Assembly (NCBI RefSeq): GCF_037038585.1
Contig: NC_092526.1
Coordinates: 39,877,501-39,941,500 of the forward strand
Direction of reading: 5' to 3'
DNA: 64,000 nt
Source of the DNA: Patagioenas fasciata
Lineage: Eukaryota > Chordata > Aves > Columbiformes > Columbidae
The notes under the pieces were generated by a model. The model was not told the origin of the DNA, searched no databases, and saw only the letters and a program-made list of their open reading frames with translations. The number at the start of each line of letters is the position of its first letter. The first letter of the stretch is position 1. Positions 1 to 10,482 of this stretch are shown in pieces. Made by a program: the position numbers and the translations under genes.

Positions 1-843
1 CCGCTCTCCTCGCATCCACATCAGTGCACTCGTGGCTCCCACTGGCCGGGAGGCTGCTACAGCAATTCTTGTGCCCACGGCCGGGAAGCCGGATGGGAGG
101 CTGGTGCTCAGTGACCAGTGCATGTTGGTCTTCAGCTGCTTCACACAAAGGAAATTGTGCGTTTCATATAAAAGAGCAAAATGGAGGTCCCATTGGAAGA
201 TATCATGGAGACCCTGCAGTATGCCCGGGAAGATATCCAGACAAAGGCCCTACTTGTCATCAGAACCATGCTGGGTCATATGAGGAGGAAGGAGGCCAGC
301 TCCAGCACTCTGGAGCTGGCAGAGAAGCTCCTGCCACTCTTCAACAATGTAAGGCTGCTGCAGGAGCCTGAGCCGCGATAACGGGCACACTGCAAGGAAA
401 TGTGCCCATCAGCCCAGCCCTGCAGTCAGCACTCAGGCAGGGCTGCTCCCCTCCTCGCTCCCCTGGGCTCTGCAGCCCAGTACAGCTTCTCCCCGACATG
501 CTCATGCCTCCGGGTGACCTGAGACCCTGTGCTGGGTGCCAGCCCAGCCCCACGGTGTGTGCCACAGAGGCTTTGCCCAGGCTGAGCCTGCTCTCCTCCT
601 CAGCCTGTCCCTGGGGAACTCTGCACTGCTGTGCTTGCTCTGGCTGGTGGCAAATGCTGAGTGACAATGGGAGCACTCGGGGGCACAGGTTTCCACCACC
701 TTATAGAAACTTCTTGCATGGCCTTGAACGGGCCCAGGGCGGTTCAGCTGCAGCTCCTGTTTTCAGTCCGTTCCCTGGCAGCTCAGACCATCCTCATCCT
801 GCAATCTGCCAGGGGGCGGCTGACATCACAAGGGACCCTGTGA
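1..843 (+). pseudogene. Gene B0, 3' part of an MROH-type HEAT-repeat pseudogene
   Basis: The window opens inside the last part of a gene B copy. Exon h is open from 181 to 348 (IMETLQYAREDIQTKALLVI, then the LAEKLLPLFNN end) and is followed by a donor gtaagg. It matches exon 7 of gene A in this window. Exon i runs 767-843 after the acceptor ttttcag and reads RSLAAQTILILQSARGRL to a TGA; this is the usual C-terminal helix of avian MROH proteins. The paralogues of gene A exons 8-11, which should lie between them, are absent: 349-766 shows no exon. Exon h ends in phase 0 but exon i needs a two-base start, so joining them shifts the frame. Exon h also lacks the polypyrimidine-CAG acceptor seen in gene A. 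I read it as a non-functional remnant; family assignment is firm, function is not. Confidence 0.72.
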
Positions 844-1496
844 GCGCTGTGCTGCTGCTGGCCCTGCAAAGCCAGGGAGAGGCACAGCTCCCAAGGGGAA
901 AACGGCTGTCTTTGACCAAAGGCAGATCAACAAGCCCAGTCTCTTGGCGGCCTTGGCACAGGGAGCGCCCTGGGCATGCTGAGCAGACAGGGTCACTCCT
1001 GGCCTCTCCTGCTGCCTGCAGGAGAACTCATCCCTCTGCTGGTCTGGCCCCAGTCATGTTTTACAAGTTTACCCCGTGGGTTTCCCCCAAAAGAAGCCAT
1101 GTTTGTTCACGCCCTGGGAAAGTCTGTTCTTCAGGGGGGCAGAGGGCCAAGGGGAAATGGCAGCCTCAGAGGAAGGAGGGCTGCCTGGAGAGCTGCCCGA
1201 TGCCCTTCCATTCCAGCAGCTGCGCACCACAAGCTGATCCAGGGTGCCCTGGCGGCAGAGCCCCAGCTGCCCCACAGGACCACAAAAACCCAGAGGGGAG
1301 CAGGACGAGAGAACCTTTTGGCAACCTGCCCTCTCCTCAGACAGCCCAGGGCACCAAGAGGCACCCGCGCTCTGCCAAGCTGGAGAGCCTCCATTCGCCC
1401 CGCTACACAGAGGCGGCAGCCACCTGTGTGCTCCGGGCCGGCACAGCCTTGCCCATGTGCCAGGGGAAGGTTCCGTGTCCCTCGCTTCAGTGTCCT
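844..1496. other. 3' flank of gene B0, no gene seen
   Basis: No exon is supported here. Parts of 900-1270 resemble the 3' flank of gene A (about 9450-9600): both have a run like CACTCCTGGCCTCT followed by a CCAGGGTG...CCTGG core and a CCCCAG tail. This is what is expected if genes A and B are old tandem duplicates sharing a 3' flank. Equivalent stretches lie at 14245-14897, 26367-27019, 38181-38833 and 47922-48575. The long open frame that crosses this interval is a product of GC-rich composition and carries no recognisable domain. Confidence 0.55.
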
Positions 1497-1978
1497 GACC
1501 TGGAAAGCCTCATTTTTAGGGCCAAAATGCTCATTTTTAGGGTCTCGACCCGTCTTTCATTGGCCAGAGTTGCTTCTTCGTGGGACACTGTTCCAGTTGC
1601 AGAACCTAATCCCTCATTTTTAAGGGCAGAAAGTCTTGTTTCGAGGTCCAACGCTACATTTCTTCCATCCACAGCCTCATTTTTGCTTTCCAAAGTCTTT
1701 GTTTTGGCTTCCAAAGCCTCGTTTGAGGTTCCCAAGCCTCATGCTTCCAGTCCAAAGGCTCAGCTGTGCTTTGCAAAGTCTCCTTTAGAGAGTCCAAAGC
1801 TGCAACTGGAGTTTCCAAAGCCTCACTTTCAGGCTGCAAAGCATCATTTTTGGGATCCAGTCAGGTGTTTTGAGGGCCCAAGACACATCTGGACTGTCAA
1901 ACCTTGATTTTAATGACCCAAAGCCACATTTGCAGGTCCCAAAACCTCACATTTAGTGTCCAGACCCTCATTTATGAT
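1497..1978. repeat. Degenerate 21-bp minisatellite, left half (unit 1)
   Basis: About 22 imperfect copies of a 21-bp word can be laid out by eye, approximating AAAGCCTCATTTTTAGGGTC. The anchor AAAG(C/T)CT recurs about every 19-23 bases. The same repeat resumes at 2688-3090, so an unrelated segment of about 0.7 kb splits one array. The period of 21 is seven codons, so open frames persist on both strands; on the minus strand they show heptad-like leucine/alanine spacing. Confidence 0.8.
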
Positions 1979-2687
1979 GGGAACAGCTATCCCGTGTCTT
2001 TACAATGTGGAGTGCAACAGACTTAGAGGTTTCACCAGTCAGTTAACAGGGAATGTTGTTGGGGACACACTGTGGCAGTTTCCTGATATCGGGCCTGTGG
2101 GAAACTACAAGAGTCCACCGCGTGGGAACAAGCGCTGGTGGAGAAACACAAGCAGCAAGGACTGTGTACCGCTCGATACATCGAGGACAGAGGGATTGAT
2201 ACAGGATGATACATCAAGGACCGGGGCGTAACTTGTGACAGACCACAAAATGCTTTTATGGCAGCAGCTTTGGTGGGAAAGCAAAACGTATCCTGTATGT
2301 AACGCCAGACTTAGCAAATCAGCAACACTTGAGCAAGCACCCCAGTCAGTGTAAATACAAGCCTGAATTTGTAATAAACGTCTCTCTTCGCATCTCAAAA
2401 AGGGAGTCCATGGCTCCTTCGCTACGCACAGAGCGGGTATTGCTGGGGGAATAACGAAAGGCGTATCGGAAATCTTGCACCCCCCAAGCACCTCAGCTGA
2501 TGGGGAAAGGAGAAGGAATCACCTGAGCCCGGGGATCAGGACAAACAGGGCTTTGGAGAGAGCCCACGGGGACTCCTGTGGGCTCGGCCTTTATTCAAAT
2601 ACAGTTTCTTTTGGTCGGTTGCTTGATTTTTGTTTGTTTGTTTCTTTCTTTTACGACTCATTCTCCTCTCTCAACATTTACCTCTAG
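1979..2687 (+). mobile_element. LTR-like insertion inside the minisatellite (unit 1)
   Basis: This 0.7-kb block interrupts the 21-bp array and is present in every spacer. It has a TATA-like TAAATAC at about 2352, an AATAAA at 2373-2378 and then a pyrimidine-rich stretch, an order resembling the U3-R-U5 layout of avian retroviral LTRs. A direct repeat GATACATC(G/A)AGGAC occurs at about 2174 and 2208. There is a small hairpin at 2561-2584 (AGCCCAC paired with GTGGGCT). I could not define TG...CA ends or a target-site duplication, and no internal retroviral gene is present, so a solo LTR is an inference. It could be another non-coding element. Confidence 0.4.
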
Positions 2688-3090
2688 TGAAGCCCATTTG
2701 TCTACATCTCTAAATTCCAAACCCCACTTTCAAAGTCCAAAGACTCATCTTAAGGGCCCAAAGCATCATTTTTAAGGCCCAAAGTCTGATTTTGGTCGCA
2801 CAAAGCCGCATCTCTAGAGTAAAGCTTCCTTTCTAGAATTCAGCCTGCAATTGTGAGGGCCTCAGTTTCAGCCTCCAAACACCCATTTTAGGGTGAAAAG
2901 CCCCAGATTTTCATACCAAAGCACCATTCTAGGGAACAAATCCTCCTCATTTCAGGGGTCAAAATCTCAGTTTCATTTTCAAAGCTCCACTTTTAGCACC
3001 CAAGCCACATCTTGAAGACCCAAACCCTTCTTTTGAGGGTCCAAGCTCTCACTTATGCGCTCCAAACCCCTCTTTCCCAGCTCTAAGCCT
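2688..3090. repeat. Degenerate 21-bp minisatellite, right half (unit 1)
   Basis: About 19 further degenerate copies of the 21-bp word continue after the insertion, for example AAAGCATCATTTTTAAGGCC near 2760. Periodicity decays toward 3090, where promoter-like sequence begins. Confidence 0.75.
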
Positions 3091-3139
3091 CCGCTGCAGT
3101 GTCCAAGGCCTCTTCCAGTGACCGAAGCTGCAGTTTTAC

Positions 3140-3430
3140 GGCCGGTAAGGAACCATCATGCCTTGCGGGAAAACGGCATCTGGAGGACAAGCTGTCTGAC
3201 CCGCCATTGGCTGGGAGGAGCCAAGCCGTAATCCCAGACAGCCAATCAGAGGAAAGAGCGCCGCAGGAAAGGGCGGGCACCTGCGCAGAGCAGCTGCCCC
3301 GGCCACCAGCAGAGCTGCACCGCGGGTGAAGGACGGGACTGCAGCACAGCAGCTGACAGACCTGGGGGCCAATCAGAGACAGAATCACCTCAGCAGAGGG
3401 CGGGCCCGAGCCAGAGCACTGGCACTGCGG
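3140..3430 (+). promoter_or_regulatory. CCAAT/GC-box promoter of gene A1
   Basis: A compact CpG-richer block carries an inverted CCAAT box (ATTGG, 3206-3210), two forward CCAAT boxes in the form CCAATCAG (3242 and 3369), and two GC boxes GGGCGGG (3271-3277 and 3398-3404). No TATA box is visible. NF-Y and Sp1-type sites in this spacing are typical of TATA-less vertebrate promoters. The inverted and forward boxes could allow bidirectional firing, but no real gene lies upstream on the minus strand. A leader exon could follow, with a donor at 3512. Confidence 0.6.
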
Positions 3431-4125
3431 CGCCTGGTGTTCACATGGAATGCCAGGTGTGATCCACCTTGTACGGAAAAGTTCAGTATCTGCACTCACG
3501 ATTCTCAAGAGGTAAGGCTTAGCATGGCTTTATTATAGTTTTGTTTGAGTTTTTTTATATTCTTCCACCCATCTCGTGAGTGGATTTTTAGGTGTAGAAA
3601 TTCTAATATTGATGGCTGAAATTGTGAAGACTCTTGAGACAGGAGAGGCAAAAGTACTCATCTCTCTGTGGCTCAGTGCATAGTCAGGAGAGCAGCAGTG
3701 TCCGTCACGCTTTTACGCATCTGCTCTGTGCAGTCCTTTGTGACACCTTTAGATGAGTTCACATAGAAACTCCTCTTAAAAAAACAACCAACCAAACAAC
3801 AAATAAAAACAACTGGAGTTACATGGGAGCAGGGGAACAGTGTTTGAAAGGGCAAACTCGGTCCCAGCCCAGAGGTAGAGATGTGATGGAGAGAGCAGGA
3901 CACGATCCCTCACCGCAGCCCTGCACTGTCTGTCAAGACAGCGACGGGACAGGACAGGAGAGCGGAGCTGGCGAGGAGACCCCGAGCACAGCCCACGACT
4001 TTCATTGCCAGTCCCGGCACTTCAGAGCACAGAGGCCTTTGCCTGAAGTTCCCCCTTCCCCAACAGGACAGAGGACTTTCCCTTAAGTTCCCGTCCTTCC
4101 CCCTCACTTCCCTGCATTTCACAGG
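3431..4125 (+). other. Leader exon donor and leader intron of gene A1
   Basis: A donor CAAGAG|gtaagg at 3511/3512 and an acceptor tttcacag|GATGG at 4124/4125 frame a possible leader intron of about 613 bp, so the ATG exon would begin one base before the start codon. The donor is intact in units 1, 4, 5 and 6, but its GT is GG in units 2 (16913) and 3 (29035). An A-rich stretch lies at about 3779-3812. No open frame here is supported. Confidence 0.45.
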
Positions 4126-7100
4126 ATGGCAGAGAGACCAACTCCCAGGACCCCAAGGGTGGCCTGGGAAGACATGGAGGCTTCCCAGGAGAGCAGCTCT
4201 CTGCTGGACGTCTGCAAGGTCCCCACGGTCCAGCTGATGCAGACCGGTGAGTGCAGGGCTGCCTCGGGGCTGCGCAAGGGTCCAGGCCAGTGAACAAACG
4301 GGCCAGTGAGTGCAACCAGCTCGATGCCAGGATCACGTTTCCTCGGCACAGTGGCAGCACGGTCCTGCAGGTGGGGGGCATGGCGGTGCTTGACCACCAG
4401 GGCTGCCCAGGACCAGCTGGGAGCTGGCCCCAGCACAGCCACCCTCCTCAGCCGTGCTGAGCTTAAAGATCTCTGCTCTAATCCTGCCCCCTCCAGTGAC
4501 AGCAGAACCTGTTTCCAGCTTCCCTGCAGGCACTGCTGACAACACTGCCAGGCATCTCTGGGCAGAGCTGCTCGTGCTGCTCAGCCAAGCAGCACCAGCA
4601 GGGTGGTCAGCACAATGTGTCTTCCCTCCCTTCCTTCCTCCTGTAGGTGTTTGGAGAAAACCGCCAGCCTGCTCAGATGACGGACATTCTCATGGTGGTC
4701 ATTGAGGCCTTGACAGCAGAGGACATCTGCGACAGGCAGATGGGCAGTAGGGTCCTGGACACGGCCATGGGAGACTCGGCCTTCTGGATGACAGATGTAA
4801 GTGCCCTGTGGCTGGACTGTCCTGTCCGCGAGCCCTGTCAGGCCTTGTCCTTCCCTCCTTCCCTAAAGCAGCTCTCTCGGGCACCTGAAGCCATTTCAAG
4901 ACAGCAGAGAAGGATGGGGAGGGCAGCGGTTTCAGTGGCAGCTTGGGGAATGGCTGCAGCAGCACCAGGGGCTGCAGCATCCTCACCCGTGTCACATCCA
5001 GGTGCCAAAACTCATGAGATACATCTACAAAAACATTGAGGGCGTCTCCACGGAGCCAGCCCGGCACAGCCTGGACTCACTCCTCCTCCTGCTGACCGAG
5101 CGGTGTCCCAGGGAAGTGGTGAGGAGCCTGTTGGAGATCTCTCCAACATGTGACAGGTACTGGCCCTGACAGCCCTGGGGGCTTGTTCCCTGTGGGGAGG
5201 AGGGCACAGGGATTCTCTGGCTGCCAGACCCACAGAAAAGTGCAGGACATCCCCGAGGAGCAGGGCCTCCATCCCACCCATGTCCCAGCCCCACTGGGTC
5301 AGCCAGGCCCGCAGCAGCCAAAACTGGCCAACCTGGAGCCCAGAGCCACCATGCTCCTCCCTGCCCAAAGGGGAACACCACCTCAGGCCCCCTCCTGCTG
5401 CCCAGGCAGGGCAACCCAGGCACCCGAAGCAAAAATGGTGGGCAGGGCCAGGGCTGCAGCACCGCCTGGCTATGGAGGACCTGGCTTGGACATGCTGCCC
5501 TGGCCGAGTCAGCTCCGCTGACGGGCGCTCTGGCTCTGCAGCGCTGCCCTGGCCATGTGGGAGGTGATGATCTCCTTGCCTGGGACTTTGTGGAGCGTCT
5601 TGACCGAGCTGCGCAGCGTGCTCCAGGACCTGCGTCGGGACAAGGTGTTCCGCTGTGCCATGGAGGACGCCTCTACCTGTCTCTTGGCTGTGAGTGTCCA
5701 CACTCATCTTCAGGGCTGTGCCTGCCTCCGCGGGGAACCAGGCACAGCCCCCTCCCCGTCTGTCGGCCTCCGAATGGCCAGCTCCCCCAGGACATACGGA
5801 CACGGCCTCTCAGGGTCAGCAGGACCCTGCCCAGCACCACCAGACCCTGTGCCAGAGCCTGGGGCTGCCCCGTGCAGTTTCAGCCCTGGTGAAAACACAG
5901 CATGTCTGCCCCTGCCCAGGCAGCACTGTGCTCACCCCCACCTGCATTGCCCTGCCCGGCTCTGCCCCCTGGAAACCTGGGGCAGGGACAGAGAAAGGGG
6001 CAGAAGCCAGAGACAGCCCAGTTGCTGGGCCTGGGGCAGAGGCACGGTCTCTGCACGGGCTGAGGGCCTTCAGCTCTGGGCAGAGGAGACACTTGCCACC
6101 CGCCTTGTCGTGCCTCCTTCGTGCCAACGCAGTGGAGGGAGCCCCGCTGGCTCTGCTGGTCTCTCACTGCTGCCTTCACTTCAGCTGCTGCTGCGCACTG
6201 ACTTCGGATCAAAGAAGTTTGCTGCCCTCTACAAAACCAAGAGTTTCCAGAGGCATCCAAGTTGGGTGATGCTCTTGGTGGTGCTCGAGAGCCTCATCAC
6301 GCTTTCAAAGACACATATGATGGTGAGTGAGGCACATTCAGCTGGAGCCACGTTGGCAGCTGGGGGCTGGAGCAGTGGGTAATGAGTTGGCTTGGCCTCG
6401 GTGGGAGTCTGAATGTGGAGTGATGGCTCCAGTGCCCCTCTCTCCTATGGAGGGGGCTGGTGGGTGCCTGGGGAGCCCTCCAGGCACTGAGGGTTTCCCA
6501 TCCTTCCACCCCTTCAGGCTTGTCAGAGAAGGGGGTGGCTGAGCAGGGGATACTGCTCTCCTGCACCCCCTTCCCTGCTCCATGTTCTCCCCACATCCCC
6601 ATCAGTGGCTGCTGCCTGTCAGGAGGCTGCTGCAGCGACCCCTGTGCCATCTGCTGGGAAGCTGAATGGGAGGCTGGTCCCCAGTGGCCAGAGCATTTTT
6701 GCCAGGGTGGTCTTTCAGCGCTTCACAATAAGGAAACTGTGTTTCTTACAGGCAAGAAAAATCTGTTCCTGCTGCCAGACATCATGGAGACCATGCAGGA
6801 CACCAGCAGCGATGTCAAGAGGAAGGCTCTGCTACTCTTCAGGAACATGATGGGTCACCTGGACAGGGAGGAGGCGAGCCCCATCACTCTGCAGCTGGCG
6901 GAGAAGCTCCTGCCCCTCTTTGATGATGTAAGGCTGCCCTGGGAGCCCCAGCCCGAGCCCTACAGATGGGCAATTGGCAAAGACATCTGCCCCTCAGCCC
7001 AGCCCTGTGGGCAGCCCTCAGGCAGGGCTCCCCTCGTGCTCTTCTTGCATGGCCTTCCAGGGCTCTGGGGTCACCCAGTCTCAGCTGCAGATCTGGCCCA

Positions 7101-9400
7101 CGGCTCCTGTGCCCAGGATCCGACCCCTCACATCAGCCACGCTGACGCCCTTGCTCGCCGTGGGCTGGGAGTGCCTGTTGCTGAAGTTCCCTATCCTCCT
7201 CCCTACCAGGAGTCCAGCCTGGTGCGGGAGTTCTCCATCAGCCTCTTCAGAGATGTGATGGACACTGTGGTGGGGAAAAACAAGAAGATGCTGAGGAAGA
7301 CAGTGAAGAGGGTCCTGGTCCCACTGTTCCTCCGTATGAATGACCAGAGCAAGAGCGTGGCCGAGGTGCAGTGACCAGAGTTGTTGGGAAGGCTGTGCTG
7401 CAGCAGCAGCCCAAGGCCACCCCACACGAGTCCCTGCAGGCTTCCCAGCTGTTCCTGCACATGTGGGAGGCCAGGGCTGTGAGTCCCCATCACTGCCCCC
7501 AGGTCTTTCAGCCCCCAGCGCTGTCCCCCAGGGCTGTGCCCAAGACACACCCAGGTGTTTGGGCCAGAGACAAGCCCAGTCCCTGAGGGCAGGATGGCCT
7601 CAGGAACAAAGTCCTGCTCACCCAGTTCCCTCTGCACTGGGCCAGCTCACTCGGTCTGTTCAGGGGGGTGCAGCACTTACAAGGGCTGCAGAGCCAGCTT
7701 GTTCAGGTGTCCTGCTGGGAGATGCCCATGGGAGGTGCTGCTGGCTCCGTCCTGCCCCGGGGTCTCTGGGACTCCAGGCCTCGCTGACCGCAGCCATGGG
7801 CCCACAGCTCCTCTGCCCTTCAGGCTGCCCCCAGCCCCGGCGGCAGCTCAGCAGCTCTTGAGGATCTCTGTTCTGCTCGCCAACAGCATGAGACAGCTGA
7901 GGCAGGCTGCCACCTGCCCTGGGCACTGAACCCACTTCAGACTCCATCCCCTGATGCATCTTCCCATAAGAGGCTGGGAACAGCTCAGAGCCGGGCCAAG
8001 AGGAGGGAGGGTGCCAGGTGTCTTCCCCTGGGCTGTGGTGCCATCTCCCAACCTCTGCTTCTCTGCAGGCCTCTAGGGACACCCTGCTGGTCTGTGCAGG
8101 GTTCCTGGGATGGAGGAACCTCAGCACCCTGGTCCGGACGCATCAGACACATCGCATTGGAGAGTGTTTGGTGAGAACTGGACGAGGGCTGCCCCAGGTG
8201 CCCCATGGGGAGGGCTGTGCAGCTGAGCCTCACCTGCCCTGTTCCAGCCCGGAGCCCACAGCCTAGAGCCACATCCTCCTTCCCTGCCTTCAAGCACAGA
8301 GCCCCCAAGGGCTCTTCTCCAGGCCCCTCTCCCTTCCCTGCCCCCAGGTGCTAAACAACACCCTGGCACATGTTGGCCCTGGCAGTGGGACAGAGGGCTT
8401 CTCTCTGAACCTCAGTCCCACGGGGCTCCTGTCTGGGAGGGAAGAGGCCACTCATAGGAGGGACTGGTCTGGGTGGTTGGGCAGATCAGACCCATGCCCT
8501 TGTGCTCTCACCAGCTCCAGCAGGACAGGAGCAGGCTGGAAGAACAGCTGTGTCAGAGCGTGCTGTATGTGAAGGACGCTCAGGCCACTGTGCGACTGGA
8601 GGCCGCCAGGTTCATCGGTGAGCCACAGCCCCTGGGGACCCTGTGCTGGCAGCCTGGCCCCCATCCCCACCACTCCACGGGCAGCAGGGGCGGCCCTGGG
8701 GCTGCCAGAGCCCCAGTGCCTCTAGGAGGGCCCAGCACGCAGGGGGCTCATTCGCTGGGAGCCTTGCTCAGCCCCAGCGGCCTCGGGTCCCGTCCTGCCC
8801 TGGGCCAGCCCTGCCCAGGCGTGCAGGGTGTGCACCCGAGCCGGCCGGGCTGGGGGCGTGCTGCCGGGAGCGGGCTGGGGAGCAGAGGCCTGACAGGAGC
8901 TCTGTGCACAGGGCTTGGCGCACGGTACCTGAAGAACAGAAGCAATAAGGAGGAGAAGCTGAATGAAATCACCAAAAGTGAGTGGGAGCCGTGCTGTGCT
9001 GGTGGGCAGGGGACAGGGCCTGGGCAGGGCGCTGCCATGCCTGGTCCTCCTCCAGGAAAGCGCTTCAGGGGCAGAGGACGTGTCAGGGGCACCTGGTGCG
9101 TCCCGGAGCAGCAGCTTCCAGCTGGTCTATCGCTCTCATCTGCTCCTCCTGGCCAGTGGAAGAGACGCCTGGGGCTGGCATGGTCCCGAGGGGACTCTTG
9201 GGGGTTTCTGCAGGCAGTGGGGACTCATCTGTGCTCTGCATCCCTCTCTTGCAGTCCTCCTGCCCTTGACAGAAGACGCTGATCCCTGCGTCAAGTACTT
9301 GGCGACTCATACTCTCTACAACCTACTGATAGAGTTCCGAAGACCAGAACGGAGCTGGTGGTTGCTGAGCTGCTGGATCTGTGGGAGCCAAAGAGAATAA
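4126..9400 (+). pseudogene. Gene A1, MROH-type HEAT-repeat gene lacking exon 2 (probable pseudogene)
   Basis: Exons by splice signals: 4126-4246, [exon 2 absent], 4647-4796, 5002-5156, 5542-5689, 6185-6322, 6752-6927, 7210-7365, 8069-8170, 8515-8617, 8912-8977, 9255-9400 (TAA). The encoded pieces match the avian maestro heat-like repeat family: ARHSLDSLLLLL, AALAMWEVMISLPGTL, IMETMQDTSSDVKRKALLLF, REFSISLFRDVMDTVVG, RIGECL and a short terminal helix. These are paired amphipathic helices of HEAT type, expected to act as scaffold; no catalytic motif is seen. Exon 1 ends in phase 1 and exon 3 starts in phase 0, so without exon 2 the frame shifts and stops at 4703-4705 after about 59 residues. 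Exon 7 also lacks one base (AAAAATCTG versus AAAAATTCTG). An unannotated alternative exon could rescue the first defect but not the second. Confidence 0.75.
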
Positions 9401-9401
9401 A
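9396..9401 (+). terminator. AATAAA poly(A) signal overlapping the gene A1 stop codon
   Basis: The TAA stop at 9398-9400 lies inside the hexamer AATAAA. A T-rich stretch (ATATCTTTTTTTTTCAC) follows about 30 bases on and could serve as the downstream element. If used, the 3' UTR would be only a couple of dozen bases. The same arrangement occurs after exon 12 of A2 (22797), A3 (36110) and A4 (43168). Confidence 0.5.
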
Positions 9402-9847
9402 TTCTGTCTCAGAAATGGTCATATTTGAATATCTTTTTTTTTCACTAAAGCTGGAAGACAAAGCCCAGTCCCATGGTGTCCTTCCCAGGGGGACCACCCT
9501 GAGCGTGCCGAGCAGAGTCACTCCTGGCCTCTGCTGCTGCCGGCGGGACAGCACAGCTGGACCCAGGGTGTCCTGGCAACAAAGCCCCAGTGACCTGCTG
9601 GTCCCCATACTTCTGTATAACCTGACCAGGGCCCTTTAGCTGGACCCGCACGTCCTGCCGTTCCCACATCCCAGAGCTCCATCCTTGGGCATTCATGAGG
9701 GTACTGAAAGAAAAGAGACAGGCAGTGTGTCTGGGGAGCAGGAGGGGATTGGAGAGAGCAGGGAATCGGAGAAGCTTTGTCTGGAGCAGGCCTTAACTTG
9801 TAAGGATGCTTCCCTCCCATGGCAATGCCTCATAGAGAAAGGGTTGG
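9401..9847. other. Intergenic stretch between A1 and B1, no gene seen
   Basis: Gene A 3' flank, with similarity to the flank of gene B. No exon or RNA gene is supported. Equivalent stretches are 22802-23248, 36115-36561 and 43173-43619. Confidence 0.5.
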
Positions 9848-9946
9848 ATGTCCAACAGCAGCTCCATCATGCAGTTCCTCCTGGTGACATTCACAGACAC
9901 GCCCTACCTTGCGTCAAGGGTCAGGCGGCTGCAGAACCATAAGTGA
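9848..9946 (+). pseudogene. Relic resembling an OR14-type olfactory receptor N-terminus
   Basis: From the ATG at 9848 the frame reads MSNSSSIMQFLLVTFTDT. This closely resembles the conserved first residues of avian family-14 olfactory receptors (MSNSS..TQFLL.. pattern, including the N-glycosylation site). The similarity then ends and a TGA follows after 32 residues; no seven-helix body is present. Equivalent relics are at 23249-23347, 36562-36660 (the copy closest to the family, with TQ) and 43620-43709. Only 18 residues match, so chance or an unrelated signal-like segment remains possible. Confidence 0.45.
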
Positions 9947-10205
9947 GGACACCCCAGGACTGGGCAGGGTTGGGGCCAGCGAGTGTGACCAGCTCCATGG
10001 CAGGGTCATGTCTGCTCAGCACGCTGGCAGCAGGGGTCCTGCGTGCAGGGGGATGGCAGAACGCTGGCTCAGCCTTTGTTCTGGGCACCCTGGGGCCCAG
10101 ACACCCCCAGGGACATTGTGCTGGGGCAGCAGGCATGGGGTTGGACGGAGGGCAGAGTGCCTTGGGGCCCTTTCTACAGTCCTCCCTGCTCTCTCCTGTG
10201 CTTAG

Positions 10206-10285
10206 TTGGCAGCTGGTTAGCTGTCTATGGAGAGGAAGAGGAAGCCGTTCTCTGTATCCAGGATTTTGTCAAGAGCACAAAGAAG
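10206..10285 (+). pseudogene. Gene B1 exon a
   Basis: Acceptor gtgcttag and donor gtaagc. It opens with two bases of a codon, so it accepts a phase-1 exon; gene A exon 1 ends in phase 1 and would join in frame. It reads GSWLAVYGEEEEAVLCIQDF then VKSTKK. Confidence 0.6.
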
Positions 10286-10482
10286 GTAAGCACGGTCCCT
10301 TCCCCGGCAGCTGTGCCTGTGTCTCCTGATGGCCGCCCAGCTCTGCTGCCAGCGTCTGGAGGGCTGCTGGCTGGGCAGAGAGGCTCTCCCCAGTGTCCCA
10401 CAAGGCACTGCACCCCCAGTGCTCTGATGGTGCTGGCCACGGGCTCCCCTCTCATGCTCTCCCTTTGTCTCCTGCCTGCCAG

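Noticed and set aside
402..1907. 501-codon open frame, repeated at 13803-15308 and 25898-27430
   Set aside because: It crosses a gene B intron, exon i in the wrong frame, the 3' flank and the minisatellite. Composition is Ser/Pro/Cys rich with no domain; it stays open because of GC content and the 21-bp period.
1956..2231. 91-codon plus-strand frame in the LTR-like block, present in every unit
   Set aside because: No similarity to retroviral or host proteins that I recognise. It begins in minisatellite and runs through the likely regulatory part of the element.
1497..3090. CRISPR-like or centromeric satellite array
   Set aside because: The 21-bp repeats are degenerate, contiguous without spacers, and limited to the spacer of a eukaryotic gene cluster.
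3083..3508. 141-codon minus-strand frame over the promoter, present in units 1-6
   Set aside because: It covers CCAAT and GC boxes and leader sequence; Cys/Ser/Pro-rich shadow frame of a CpG-rich promoter.
5012..5803. 263-codon minus-strand frame, conserved in units 1, 2, 3, 5 and 6
   Set aside because: It is antisense to gene A exons 4 and 5 and the intron between them; conservation follows from unit similarity. No family match or own promoter.
7366..7861. Open frames across intron 8 as an extension of gene A exon 8
   Set aside because: In-frame TGA occurs two codons after exon 8; the longer frames start at other ATGs and have no HEAT-like pattern.
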